Shown here piece by piece: positions 25,057 through 37,015 of a stretch of DNA of 64,000 nt. Every line of letters begins with the position of its first letter. The stretch's first letter is position 1. Both the position numbers and the translations under genes were made by a program. The stretch lies in assembly GCA_963921795.1 (NCBI GenBank), contig OY997651.1, positions 58,252,512 to 58,316,511 on the forward strand, given 5' to 3'. This DNA is from Nannobrachium achirus (Eukaryota; Chordata; Actinopteri; Myctophiformes; Myctophidae). The notes below the pieces were generated by a model. The model was not told where the DNA came from. It ran no database searches and saw only the letters and a list, made by a program, of their open reading frames with translations.

Positions 25057-25529
25057 TTAATAGATCTATGGAGTCATCATATGTTTTATTGTACTTATTT
25101 TAAATAAAGGGGCCTCGGCATCGGCCGAGGGACCCCCCGGGGACCCCCTGGAGCTCCGGGGACCCCCGTGGACCCCCTGGTGCCGCCGCTAAGGGGCTCC
25201 GAAGGGGCCCAAAAATAGGAGTGGCACTTTCATGGGAAATTCGGGACTTTGACCGTGCGGACCCCCTCCATGGGTGACGGGACCTGGGCAAACGTGACAG
25301 CGCGGCCTGGTGGCGGCCCCCCGGTACTGCAGTGCACATAAAAACCCATAACTCGGGCTAGGAGTGACCGTTCGAGACGGGACCGGTACCCACACGTCCG
25401 GCTCGGGGCCCCGGAGCCGGCCGTGGTGGCTGAACGCCGGCACTGCAGGCGGGTAAAAAAGGCCGTAACTCTGCCACCGGGAGAGACGGGGCCGGCAGCA
25501 GGGGGGTCCCCCGAGGGGTACCCCAACCC

Positions 25530-25565
25530 GGACGGACGGACGGACGGACGGACGGACGGACGGAC
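25530..25565 (+). repeat. (GGAC)n, left palindrome arm
   Basis: About eight units; mirrored by (CCGT)n at 27535. Confidence 0.97.
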
Positions 25566-25570
25566 CAAAA

Positions 25571-26255
25571 AGGAAGTGCCCTTCGCCAAACAGGAAGTGC
25601 CTCTATATCTCATGAACCGTTTGTCGTACGACGCGTGGGTGGCGTCATATGACTTGATTAGGAGTCCTTGACCTTAATTGGTGCAACAGGAAGTGCCCTT
25701 TGCCAAACAGGAAGTGCCTCTATATCTCATGAACCGTTTGTCGTACAGACGCGTGGGTTGCGTCATATGACTTGATTAGGAGTCCTTGACCTTAATTGGT
25801 GCAACAGGAAGTGCCCTTCGCCAAACAGGAAGTGCCTTTATATCTCATGAACCGTTTGTCGTACAGACGCGTGGGTGGCGTCATATCACATGATTAATAG
25901 TCCTTGACCTTAATTGTTGCAACAGGAAGTGCCCTTCGCCAAACAGTAAGTGCCTCTATATCTCATGAACCGTTTGTCGTACAGACGCGTGGGTGGCGTC
26001 ATATCACATGATTAATAGTCCTTGACCTTAATTGGTGCAACAGGAAGTGCCCTTCGCCAAACAGGAAGTGCCCCTATATATCATCGACCCGTTTGTCGTA
26101 CAGACGCGTGGGTGGCGTCATATCACATGATTAAGAGTTCTTAACCTTAATTGGTGCTTCCTTCGCCACACAGGAAGTGCCCTTTGCAAAACAGGAAGTA
26201 CCTCTATATCTCATGAACCGTTTGTCATACACTTGTGGGTGGTCTATGACTTGAT
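25571..26255 (+). repeat. CAGGAAGTGCC array, left palindrome arm
   Basis: About six units at roughly 117-bp spacing from 25571 (25688, 25805, 25924, 26041, 26160), each with CTCATGAACCGTTTGTCGTA and a GACTTGATTA or CACATGATTA end. Confidence 0.9.
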
Positions 26256-26258
26256 TAA

Positions 26259-26705
26259 CTCATTCCCTGCCAGGCCCGATAGTCCCGAGATTATTCCAAT
26301 GTCTTTCCCCGCCAGGCCCGATAGTCCCGAGACAAAAAAAAAAAAAAACTTTTTTTTTTTTTTTCAATTTTTTTTTTTCAAAAAACTTTTTTGACCCCAA
26401 AAAACTGAGTAGGCATGATAGCAATCGCGAAATTGCATGTTTAACCCCCATAGCAACCCCATCTTTCAAGCATGGCAGCCATTTTGGCAGCCATATTTGT
26501 TAAACATAATGGCTGCTATCTCAAGAATGCCTGAACGGATTTCCATTCGGATTTTTTTGTTTGAAAGCTGTGAGCAATGTGGACACACGTGGTGCATTAT
26601 CTAGGCATGGGTGTGCATTATCCGTGCACTATGAATTACATGGAAGTCTATGGAGACGAATGGCAGGTGGGAGTACGGAGGTATGTTAAAATGGCGGCCA
26701 ATGTG
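26259..26705. mobile_element. piggyBac-type MITE near palindrome centre
   Basis: TTAA flanks both sides, and removing the insert restores the repeat-unit sequence CTTGATTAAGAGTCCTT. The ends CTCATTCCCTGCCAGG and, inverted, CACATTGGCCGCCATT are similar. Non-coding, with A/T homopolymers inside. Confidence 0.8.
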
Positions 26706-26814
26706 TTAAGAGTCCTTCAGCTTAATTGGTTTAACTAGCCCTGCATCCTCTTCTGATTGGCTGCTGCCCCTTGTGACGTGGGTAGAGCTGCGAGGGCCCG
26801 GTCATCACTGCTGA

Positions 26815-27535
26815 AGGACTCTTAATCAAGTCGTATGACAGTGACACCACCCACAAGTGTACGACAAACGGTTCTTGAGATATAGAGGTACTTCCTGTTT
26901 GGCAAAGGGCACTTCCTGTTTGGTTAAGGAAGCACCAATTAAGGTTAAAGACTCTTAATCAAGTCTTATGACACAACCCCCGCGTCTATACGACAAACGG
27001 TTCATGAGATATAGAGGCACTTCCTGTTTGGCGAGGGTACTTCCTGTTTGGCGAAGGAAGCACCAATTAAGGTTAAGGACTCTTAATCATGTGATATGAC
27101 GCCACCCACGCATCTCTACGACAAAAGGTGCAGGAGATATAGAGGCACTTCCTGTTTGGCGAAGGGCACTTCCTGTTGCACCAATTAAGGTCAAGGACTC
27201 TTAATCATGTGATATGACGCCACCCACGCGTCTGTACGACAAACGGTTAATGAGATATAGAGGCACTTCCTGTTTGGCGAAGGGCACTTCCTGTTGCACC
27301 AATTAAGGTCAAGGACTCCTAATCAAGTCATATGACGCAACCCACGCGTCTGTACGACAAACGGTTCATGAGATATAGAGGCACTTCCTGTTTGGCAAAG
27401 GGCACTTCCTGTTGCACCAATTAAGGTCAAGGACTCCTAATCAAGTCATATGACGCCACCCACGCGTCTGTACGACAAACGGTTCATGAGATATAGAGGC
27501 ACTTCCTGTTTGGCGAAGGGCACTTCCTTTTTGGT
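26815..27535 (-). repeat. CAGGAAGTGCC array, right palindrome arm
   Basis: The inverted counterpart of the left-arm array, with about six units, running into (CCGT)n at 27535-27563. Confidence 0.9.
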
Positions 27536-27563
27536 CCGTCCGTCCGTCCGTCCGTCCGTCCGG
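27535..27563 (+). repeat. (CCGT)n, right palindrome arm
   Basis: About seven units, inverse of the left-arm tract. Confidence 0.97.
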
Positions 27564-28888
27564 GGTGGGGTACCCCTCGGGGGACCCCCCTGCTGCCGGC
27601 CCCGTCTCTCCCGGTGGCAGAGTTACGGCCTTTTTTACCCGCCTGCAGTACCGGCGTTCAGACACCAGGTGGCGCTCCGCCACGGCCGGCTCCGGGGCCC
27701 CGATCCGGACGTGTGGGTACCGGTCCCGTCTCGAACGGTCACTCCTAGCCCGAGTTATGGGTTTTTATTTGCACTGCAGTACCGGGGGGGCGCCACCAGG
27801 CCGCGCTGTCACGTTTGCCCCGGTCCCGTCACCCATGGAGGGGGTCCGCACGGTCAAAGTCCCGAATTTCCCATGAAAGTGCCGCTCCTATTTTTGGGCC
27901 CCTTCGGAGCCCCTTAGCGGCGGCGCCAGGGGGTCCACGGGGGTCCCCGGAGCTCCAGGGGGTCCCTGGGGGGTCCCTCGGCCGATGCCGAGGCCCCTTT
28001 ATTTAAAATAAGTACAATAAAACATATGATGACTCCATAGATCTATTGATAGAACATGGTGATGGGCATATAGATCTGAAAACATATGGATGACTCCCTA
28101 GATCTATAGAACTATGTATTTTTTATTTATATCATTTTGTTATTTATTTTATTTCATTTCATTGTATTATTTATGTATTATTTTTTGAGCATTTAGACTT
28201 CCATAGGGACTGGTGATGGAATTAGCTAAAATTATGGATAAGAAAGCCCAGAGTACTCACTTTTAGAAGACATGGCAACAGCTGGTTGCCATGCCAACTC
28301 CGGAGCCTTTTGATTGGCTAGTGGGACAGGCCTCACATCATTTTTGTCAGTTTCCTAACTGCTGACTGAGATTCGTAGTCGTGCAGATGATGAAAGCATT
28401 CGTGATGAAGTAACCAAAAAAACAACTCGTAAAACAGTAAGAAAATATTCGTATTTTGGCTTGTTTTTTAGTTTTGGCATAATAATCACTGCAGCTTCCA
28501 AAAAAACATTAATACTTTTTTTTTTTTACGGATATTTTTTTCAAATTAATTTGTTTACGTGTCATTTTTTGGGTGAAAATGTTTACGAGTAAAAAAAAGG
28601 AAAAGTACGAATACGAATTAATTATGGCACAAAGATAACCCCATAATATTGTGCTACTGACACTGTAGACCTTTCTGTAAAGCGACTTTGGGTACTTAGA
28701 AGAGCCGTATATAAAGATGAGCTATTGTGGAGATGATATACAATCTTTTTTTAAATGCGGGTTGCGGGGCGGGCGGATTCGTTGATTTATATATTGTTCT
28801 GCGGCGCGGGCGGGTTACGTTTCGTGCGGGCTGTGGGTCGTGAATATGAAAAAAAGATGACCCGCGCATCACTAGTGTCCAGTCTTAC

Positions 28889-28953
28889 TTTGTCCACTTG
28901 TGGTTTGACGGGATGTCCTCAGTCCAGGTGTGATCAGAACACAAGTCCTCTCT
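28889..28953 (-). CDS. NLR gene, exon 6 candidate (phase adaptor)
   Basis: This 65-nt open stretch lies between CCACAG and AAA/GTAAGA. Its phase is the argument for it: all upstream small exons end in phase 2 and the NACHT exon starts in phase 1, and one base plus 21 codons plus one base converts exactly between them without a stop. The resulting peptide includes RTCVLITPGLRTSRQTTSGQ and carries no motif I recognise. A hAT element with perfect 8-bp target duplication begins 14 nt inside the downstream intron, leaving the donor intact. Moderate confidence, since a short open stretch with splice borders can occur by chance. Confidence 0.45.
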
Positions 28954-30360
28954 CTGTGGACGAGAATATATATATTATGTATATGCAGTGTTGGGTTAGA
29001 AGATATGACTATATCATAAATACACATGATGTATGTGCACATTGTGCAGTGTTGGGCAGTAACAAGTTACTTAATGATATTTTTATAAAATACTACTCAA
29101 AGGGACTGGTTTTCCAGGATTAGGACCCACTGCAGTGGTGTCCGGTAAGAACTTAACCGAGATGTCGACCCTCATGCTTATGGATAATGTATCTGAAGAT
29201 CCCTGTATAACGTTGAGATATCTGGGTTGTAAGGCCAGATATCCCGATTCGTACGGAAGGCTTTAGTGCGAGGTCGCGCAGGACGGAATTTGCACAGGAC
29301 GGAATTAATTTGCAAGTGTGATTCGAGTTGCGGTTGGTTGTTTAAGTTGGACAGAATGTGTACAAAATGTTCCCAAATATGGATATGACTGACGTCTCAC
29401 ATCATAGATGTCTTATATTATAGACCTCTCATGTCTCATGTTTTCTATAACATAGGACCACATGAGACTCACACAACATGTCCATATATGGGCATTCCAA
29501 GCTTTGGGCTTAATATTGATGACATCAGGGATCTCCATATATGGGCATACCAGGGGGAGAGTTCCGCCGATTTAAAATGAACTAAAACTTCCTATGATTG
29601 GCCGCTAGTTACGCTGTTTTCCCCCTGGCCGGTTGCAAAAAGAATTGTTCTCCTTTGGATCCCATTCATTTCCCCCTTTCGTGTTCTAACCTTAATTAAC
29701 ATTTTCATGAATACTTTATGGTTCCTATCGCTAGTTAAAAATTGCCTTTCAATCACGATGATATGCGTTTTGTGAAAATAAGGTCCCATTTATGTTAAAA
29801 TTGATGATAAAGTTGCGGGGGGCGTGGCCAACTAAACTGATACCAGCCAGCTGTGTGCTTCTTCTTGTGCTGTATTTCGGGAGGCTCCGAGCACATTCTC
29901 CGGTTGCGACCGTTGGCAGCCAATAGCCTCCCCCGTTTGCATTTCAATCTATGATGGCAACACCCATGCCAAGGACCCATATTGTGTCATTTGCGCTGCA
30001 TAGCAACCAATGGCTTCGCTTTGTCAAAGGACATGGATGGAATGTGATGTCACAATGTGATGTCACAACAGGTCAGCAGCTAAAGACATTGAGGGTCTTT
30101 AGCTCATGGACAAGATAAGGACACAATGTGCCGGTTTTCATAGTTAACTGCGACCTACAGTCGCAATTACTTTACACAGTAATGAGTAGTGTAACTTATT
30201 ACTCTGCCAAAACATACTAATATTATTACATATTCGTAATATGTAATATGATATTACTCATCCAAATAACACTGCTTCACTTGTTACAATGAGCATGATT
30301 TATTTTTGTTTCTGACCGAGATAAAAGCGCTCTCTTCACTGTATGGGTCTATGAGCCTGC
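28954..30360. other. Intron sequence; interspersed repeat family
   Basis: AACTTAACCGAGATGTC and ATCTGGGTTGTAAGGCC blocks (29148-29260), ATATATGGGCAT blocks and an ACTGCGACC...TCGCAATT end near 30170 recur at 55856-56220 and 62880-63430. No gene seen. Confidence 0.6.
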
Positions 30361-30525
30361 ACAGTGGTGTGTCTGTGTCCAGCAGACATGCTACAGATCT
30401 GTGGAGCAGCACATTTTAACCGGTAGAGAAGGTGCATGTCACATGCGAAAAAAGAACAGATTTACAAGCTATCAACACTGTGCGATGGTACAGGATGTTA
30501 GCTTGTAGATCTGTTATTTTTAAGC
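30361..30525. repeat. Segment shared with 55205-55350
   Basis: GTGTGTCTGTGTCCAGCAGA, GATCTGTGGAGCAG and the hairpin GATTTACAAGCTATCAACA are common to both. On the minus strand both keep CTCCACAG before ATCTG(C/T)AGCATGTCTGC, resembling an acceptor followed by an ATG; coding is not shown. Confidence 0.6.
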
Positions 30526-31534
30526 ATGCATCATCACATAAAGTTATGATGTACGTGCAGGTCTGGGGTCTGACACACATCCATGGTCCTCCATGCGGGG
30601 GCGGGGCTCACAAACAAAGCCTCTCTGTGGTTACGTGATCATAATCTATCTGTCAGCTCTTTCAAAGTCCCTTCTGATTGGCAACGTTTGGCTTTCAACT
30701 GTAATAGAATTCTAAAAATGTAATCTTTATTTTATCTTTAAGGTTACCAGAATGTCATGTCATTGGGTTAGTGTCATGTCAGGGGTTTCTATTCTAAGCT
30801 TAAGAGCAACTGTTGAGTGAGTCATTCCTTCACCTGTACACCAGAATGTCATGTCCTGTATTGTATATTCCTGACCAAAGAGCCTTATATGGACATTTGT
30901 CAACTCGACTCTGATCTATTTTGATGTCTCTCTGAAATGTATAAGAGGACTAGCTGTGTCAACTGTATGCAGGAGTTGGAACCTATGCTGTGATGGTATA
31001 GTGTTGCTGCTCAGGAGCTCCTTTTTAATACATTTTGATTGTGTTTGAACACTTCTCGAAACCTTCCTTTTTCACAGTATATGTGACTGAGGCTGGAGGA
31101 ACCGTCCAAATGTCGGCGATTTTAAAACAGTAGAAAAGTCAATGTCATTTTTTGTATTTTTCTTTTTTTTTTTTCAATTCACACAAGTTCGAATTTAGAA
31201 CAAGGGTTTCGTGTCAAAAGATAGTTGTTTTAAGGTACTACAATGGCTATTTTTATTTGTTAAACTAGGCTGCTTTTGTAAGGAATTGTACTTTGTTTTT
31301 GGGGGAGGAGAGATTGCGCTCTGAGAACTCATTGTATCGAATTTCACGCTTTGAGCACCGCCCCATACAGCGTGGTGCATCTGGTTCTAGTGTGTAAACA
31401 CTCTCAGTGACTAACTTCATCTCGCTAATGTTATTGGTTTGCAGAAGACAGCATTCTGGAAGGATTTATTTTTTGATTTATACGTCGTGGTCTGACTCTC
31501 TGAGTCGCTCTCGGGCACACAAAGAAAGACGCAG
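30526..31534. other. Intron sequence, nothing recognised
   Basis: No exon-like frame or clear repeat ends were recognised here. Confidence 0.5.
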
Positions 31535-32112
31535 CGATGATGTTTTCTCGTAATGGAACAGCCGGCGCTAGTGGGAAGCTAACGCTATACAGCGTATCTC
31601 ACATCTCAGCCTCTCGTCTGTGGTAAAAAATAAAGCCCCGCCGCTCACGAACGCTTCTTACCTTTTGTGAACATTCTGTCCAAAAAGTAAAGGTCCTATA
31701 CACTTCTCTCAACTGTTTACTTTTCAAGCGTGGAAGAAAATCCAATCAGCTTGTTGAAATAAAGAGTTTATATCGCTCATTTTGTCAGCCGGTGCATTAT
31801 TTTCCCCTCTATTATTCGTTGTGTCTATACCACGTGACCAGGGGAGGTAGCGTGTCTAAAAACAAAGGACCGGCTGACAAAATGAGCGATATAAACTTTA
31901 TTTCAACAAGCTGCTTCGATTTTCTTCCACGCTTATGAAGTAAACAGATGAGAGACCAGCATAGGACCTTTACTTTTTGGATATACTGTTCACAAAAGGC
32001 AAGAAGCGTTCGAGAGCGGCGGGGCTTTATGTTTTACTACAGACGAGTGGCCGAGCTGCGAGATACGCTATAGCGTTAGCTTTGCGCTAGCGCTGGCTGT
32101 TTATTATGAGAA
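31535..32112. repeat. Fold-back with about 250-bp arms
   Basis: AGCCGGCGCTAG ... GCTAACGCTATA ... AAAGCCCCGCCGCTC ... TCCAAAAAGTAAAGG ... ATATCGCTCATTTTGTCAGC on the left returns inverted on the right, with about 70 bp between the arms. The arms differ by small changes. Probably a hairpin transposon; the tandem duplication at 32119 starts right at its edge. Confidence 0.85.
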
Positions 32113-32118
32113 GCAGTC

Positions 32119-32774
32119 GCCGTTAACACAGAGAGCGTTACATTTGCACTAGTTTTGATAATGAGGCGTCAGCTTTATAGTTCAGTTGTTACTCAAGCTC
32201 ACTGCAGCCCATGAACGGACACGTTTCTCCGTTCTGTGTTACCTCTCTTTTAGACCAAAACGTAGAGATATTTTATTATGTTTCTTTGTATACAAACTAA
32301 GCTGAACGTTCATACAGGAGTCAAGAGCACTTTAAATCAGTGGACCATCTGTAAAGGGTCAATTTGGAACCCCCTCACAAATAAATACATAACTAATAAT
32401 ATTAGTTGTATAGGGCAGTGGTTCTTAACCTGTGGGTCGGGACCCATGGAGGGTCCCCAAATTATGTTGAAGGGTCCCCAGATGATTAACTTAATGTGCA
32501 AGTGCAACATTGTTTTCTCACTCAACACTGAACAGTATGAGTTATATGCACATTTCTAAAGTGACAATTTAGGGTCTTTTTAGTATACCTTTTAGTACCT
32601 CTAAAATGGCAAATTAAACAAATATTAGAGGCAGAAATTGTGACAATAGCCGATCTACCAAGCATGTAGATCTGCTATTTTCTCAATAGAACCATGTTAT
32701 ACAAAATGTAATGCCTCAACTGTTTTTGCTCGTCAGGGTGGAGGGGTCCCCAGTTAAAATATGATTATTTTGGG

Positions 32775-32807
<33 letters not shown>

Positions 32808-34865
32808 GGATGTGAATCTCGACCACTGAGGCGATACGATACGCATCACGATACACTCCCAGCGATACGATATAATTGCGATACATTGAAATCTTGCCGA
32901 TACGATACATCACGATACACCCCTGAACCCGATACGATGCGATATGATTCACGATATTTTGCGATACACCCCTGGTGCTTACGATGCGATACGATTCACG
33001 ATTCGGTGCGATTCAACACAATGCAAAGGATTTATATTAAAGCCCATGTAAATTTCCCCCCCAAAAAAATTACTAAAAATGCATTACATTTAATTTCCAA
33101 ACAATTTATTGTTTCACTGGCTCTGTCTAACAATCCAACTTATTGAAATCTGGGAGAACACTCCTTGCTGGCTGGTAGAATTGTTTGATTAATACTATAT
33201 CATTATATCATTATTATACATCATTACATCCTCAACAGGTGGTCAGGGACCCCTAGGGTCCTCAGAGTTATGTGAGGCGGCCAAATATTAATAGTTCGTT
33301 TTTACAGTAACCATTGAACCCTAGCAAGTAGCAACCCTATGGGGGAACATTAGCCAATACATTAACACTTATTGAGGGTTTAAGAGATAATAATTCATGG
33401 ATTATAATGAATAACATAAATCCATCATATTAATAGAAAAGATAATGTGTGAACAAATAAACACAACATAGTAATGTATTAATGTCACTGATGAAATAGT
33501 GCTGTCAAACAAGTCTCTGACAAGTTTTAATCTGCAACAGTTTTATATAATAGCCTACAGTAGTATAAAATAGCCTACAGTGGGGGTCCCTGCTTGATCT
33601 CTCTCTTCTCAGTTAAGGATCCTTGACCTGTATTATTATTATATTGTATGAATATAATCTAGGATTTTGCCATTTCTAGCCAAAATGTTTCAAAACGTAG
33701 ATATTTGAGTCACAACGCGTCACGTTGTGAGCTTGTAGGTCTGCTATTTAGGTGCGTGCGCGACACCGTCGAGCTGCCAAGTATAAATCAGGCTCCAGCC
33801 TCTCTTTGCAGAGGGAACAGCAGCAGCAGAAGAGTGTTCTGCCTGCTACAGTAACAAGTTGTGAAACAGTGTCAAATACTTTGTTTTAATCGCTAGCTGC
33901 ACGCCCAGTATCGTTGTTATAGTTCATACGTGTGTGTAGATAAAGCGTGGAAGCTTCTGCTTTGTTTAAATCAATTCCGTCGCAGACTCGACAAGAAGAA
34001 CAAACGGGTGTGGAATGTGGATCATAATATCACGCAGCGTGCTCCAGTCCAGTGACACAACAACGGATCACATCAGCGAACATTGGACAGGGAGGGATGT
34101 TATAAAGCTAAACGTGGTACTAATCTTGCATGTTTAACCAGTGGGCTCACGAGTGCTGTCTGTCTGTCTCTGCATTCCGTCGGGTCGGGTGTTCACTGCG
34201 CTCCGCTGAGCAGCCAGTGGCACAGTGCTGCTGTAAAAGACGCTGTCTGTAGAGTCGCTACAAGTGCTTTTTGGGGGGAGGGCTGATGGGGCATTCAATG
34301 CGCCTCGGAAACACAGTATAGAATGAAATACTATTATGCAAAAACCGATCCAACCGTGGAATGTACCGATCCAAACACTCACGATACGATACATCACGAT
34401 TCCAGCCGTCAGTTGTACCGATCCACCCTGAATGAACCGATTCACTCGTATCGCGCACGTTTGTATCGCGATTACGATCCGTACCGGTATATCTTCGCAT
34501 CCCTAATATATATGTATATATGTGTGTGTGTGTGTGTGTCGGGTAGAGTGTCCTCTTTTTGGGGATTCAGAATATGGTCACCCTAAGCATATAAGGAGGG
34601 GAGGAGGTAGAAAAGACCACTGGCCACTATTTCTGACATGGCTGCAAGCACTATAGCACAATATATTACCACAGGTCTACTACTAAATAGTAGTTTTAAA
34701 TAATTGTAGTGGAATAAAAGTAAATTTGAAGTTGACAGCTATACCACTGTGGGTGTGGTTTGACTTGGGGGGAGTGATTTAGGGGTGTAGGTAAGTACCT
34801 ATTGTCCCTCCCATTGTCACACCCACTTCTGGCTACCTAGAGGTGTCAAAATGTTCCTTGCATTC
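32119..34865 (+). repeat. Tandem duplication unit A, interrupted by hAT
   Basis: Same sequence as unit B (34866-35898) apart from rare substitutions, but with a 1.7-kb hAT inserted at its (TA)n tract. It contains a CAGTGGTTCTTAACCTGTGG hAT end at 32416. Confidence 0.92.
32805..34505. mobile_element. hAT element, TAGGGATG ends
   Basis: TAGGGATGTGAA at the left mirrors TTCGCATCCCTA at the right. The 8-bp duplication is ATATATAT within a (TA)n tract. The subterminal parts are rich in GATACGATAC and CACGATACA. No transposase; the sister duplication unit shows the empty site. Confidence 0.88.
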
Positions 34866-35531
34866 GCCGTTAACACAGTTAACACAGAGAGCGTTACATT
34901 TGCACTAGTTTTGATAATGAGGCGTCAGCTTTATAGTTCAGTTGTTACTCAAGCTCACTGCAGCCCATGAACGGACACATTTCTCCGTTCTGTGTTACCT
35001 CTCTTTTAGACCAAAACGTAGAGATATTTTATTAAGTTTCTTTGTATACAAACTAAGCTGAACGTTCATACAGGAGTCAAGAGCACTTTAAATCAGTGGA
35101 CCATCTGTAAAGGGTCAATTTGGAACCCCCTCACAAATAAATACATAACTAATAATATTAGTGGTATAGGGCAGTGGTTCTTAACCTGTGGGTCGGGACC
35201 CATGGAGGGTCCCCAAATTATGTTGAAGGGTCCCCAGATGATTAACTTAATGTGCAAGTGCAACATTGTTTTCTCACTCAACACTGAACAGTATGAGTTA
35301 TATGCACATTTCTAAAGTGACAATTTAGGGTCTTTTTAGTATACCTTTTAGTACCTCTAAAATGGCAAATTAAACAAATATTAGAGGCAGAAATTGTGAC
35401 AATAGCCGATCTACCAAGCATGTAGATCTGCTATTTTCTCAATAGAACCATGTTATACAAAATGTAATGCCTCAACTGTTTTTGCTCGTCAGGGTGGAGG
35501 GGTCCCCAGTTAAAATATGATTATTTTGGGC

Positions 35532-35572
<41 letters not shown>

Positions 35573-35898
35573 CGGGTAGAGTGTCCTCTTTTTGGGGATT
35601 CAGAATATGGTCACCCTAAGCATATAAGGAGGGGAGGAGGTAGAAAAGACCACTGGCCACTATTTCTGACATGGCTGCAAGCACTATAGCACAATATATT
35701 ACCACAGGTCTACTACTAAATAGTAGTTTTAAATAATTGTAGTGGAATAAAAGTAAATTTGAAGTTGACAGCTATACCATTGTGGGTGTGGTTTGACTTG
35801 GGGGGAGTGATTTAGGGGTGTAGGTAAGTACCTATTGTCCCTCCCATTGTCACACCCACTTCTGGCTACCTAGAGGTGTCAAAATGTTCCTTGCATTC
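34866..35898 (+). repeat. Tandem duplication unit B, uninterrupted
   Basis: A 1033-bp copy of unit A without the hAT; its (TA)n-(TG)n at 35530-35572 is the empty site. The junction at 34866 reads TTGCATTC/GCCGTTAACACAG with a 9-bp TTAACACAG repeat. Confidence 0.92.
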
Positions 35899-36370
35899 AA
35901 ATGGCTTTTTAAGCAATTTGGGTTTTATGGTGCAACCAGTTTAAAATGTCCATAACGTCTTCTAATATGCTCCAATTTCAACAAATGATACATCATATGA
36001 AAGCTTAGATTCTGTACTTGGATAATCTGTACAAAAAGAAAAATGACCAATGCAGACATAAGGAACAAAGTACCAGACCTAGTCACATATATTTTATGCA
36101 GTATCATAGCAATATACAATACAACGTTTCTGGGAGGGCATGTTTTGCCCAAAATGCAACAAATCATGAATGCAGCAGACACCTAATTGCCATGAAACTT
36201 GGCTACAACAGCCTCATGGTGGCGCTACAACAGCAAGCTTCATGTTTTGGCCTATAACTCTTGAACCATGGGTCATACAATAAACCATTTTTTATGTTAT
36301 GCTGATCCTTGGATCATGACACAACTCCACATTTGATTATGTTTTCCAAAATTTAGAAGGATTGACATAC

Positions 36371-36454
36371 TGTGTGTGTGAAGGTCCAGGTTCATTAGTG
36401 TCTGAAGGAGGTGCATCTTTAGAGCAGTCAATCTTCACTGTTGGAGAATCGGGT
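36371..36454 (-). CDS. NLR gene, exon 5 candidate (peptide repeat)
   Basis: This 84-nt open exon, CACAG acceptor to ACA/GTATGT donor, is phase 2 at both ends. The peptide starts PDSPTVKIDCSKDAPPSD and ends GPSHT, a diverged sister of exon 3 (46.7 kb) and exon 1 (55.7 kb). Roughly 650 bp of flanking intron matches the flank of exon 3, including a 38-40-bp minisatellite and a decayed extra exon-like copy near 36.94-36.99 kb. KSDRS of the sister is KIDCS here, so constraint may be relaxed. Whether it is spliced into mature mRNA is not visible. Confidence 0.55.
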
Positions 36455-37015
36455 CTGTGAATCATACAAATGTTTAAATCATTATCATGTTATTGAAAGT
36501 TTGTTGAACATTATTTATTGTTACATCTCATTATGAAAGTATTGCATATACTCATACAGTATAATATAGCATATCTATGTTTGCTGGTTTCAACTCTTGG
36601 ACGTTGCAGCAACAACAGCAAAAACAGTCAGTCAGTCTGCTTCACCTCTGAACAACAGTGATTTATAATCTATAGATAAACATTGAACAGCACATAGTGA
36701 TTTATAATCTATAGATACATATTGAACAGAACATATTGATTTGTAACACTTAATTCACAAACTGCACATATAGTAACTTATACTCTACAGATAAACATTC
36801 GACAGGGAGGATAGGCTGTTATTAGACAATGTATAGCTTTGTTTTTTACTATACAATATACACAACACATGACAAAGTGGTCTCATGCTAAGCTAAATCT
36901 GCCCATTTACCGGTAAGTGCATATTGTTTTGTTTAGTGTAATACTTTGTGTGTGGAGGTCCAAATTTATTACTGAAAGTAGGAGGTAAGTTGTAAGACAA
37001 ACTGTTCAAAAGTTA
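36371..37015. repeat. Segmental copy of 46617-47285 (exon plus intron)
   Basis: Matching blocks in order are the exon, CATACAAATGTTTAAAT, GTTGCAGCAACAACA, TGATTTATAATCTATAGATA repeats, CAGGGAGGATA(G/C)GCTGT and TACTTTGTGTGTGGAGGTCC. The last, inverted, resembles a decayed further exon copy. Confidence 0.8.

Larger units (their letters stand above)
23833..28644. mobile_element. 4.8-kb palindromic element nested in hAT
   Basis: The ends ATGGGGTTATCTTTGTGCC and GGCACAAAGATAACCCCAT are perfect inverses, with 8-bp flanks AATATTGT (23825-23832, 28645-28652). The arms continue inverted for most of the element: an A/T-rich outer part, a GC-rich part (GGGGCCTCGGCATCGGCC), a (GGAC)n tract and about six 117-bp CAGGAAGTGCC units per arm. 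The left arm differs by a local tandem duplication (24014-24224) and two TTAA insertions. Long inverted arms with an 8-9-bp duplication suggest a fold-back or Mutator-like element; superfamily uncertain. Confidence 0.8.
23081..28874. mobile_element. 5.8-kb hAT element in intron between exon 6 and NACHT exon
   Basis: The ends are TAGTGATGCACGG and, mirrored, CGCGCATCACTA, with subterminal GGGTGGGT/CCCGCCC-rich sequence. A perfect 8-bp target duplication GTGTCCAG flanks it (23073-23080 and 28875-28882). About 1 kb is its own sequence; the rest is an inserted 4.8-kb palindrome. The right edge lies 14 nt from the donor of the exon 6 candidate. No transposase frame was found. Confidence 0.9.

Noticed and set aside
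25100-25671. GC-rich open frames (and their inverse at 27441-28006)
   Set aside because: They mirror each other in the palindrome arms and cover (GGAC)n and repeat units; no conserved domain.
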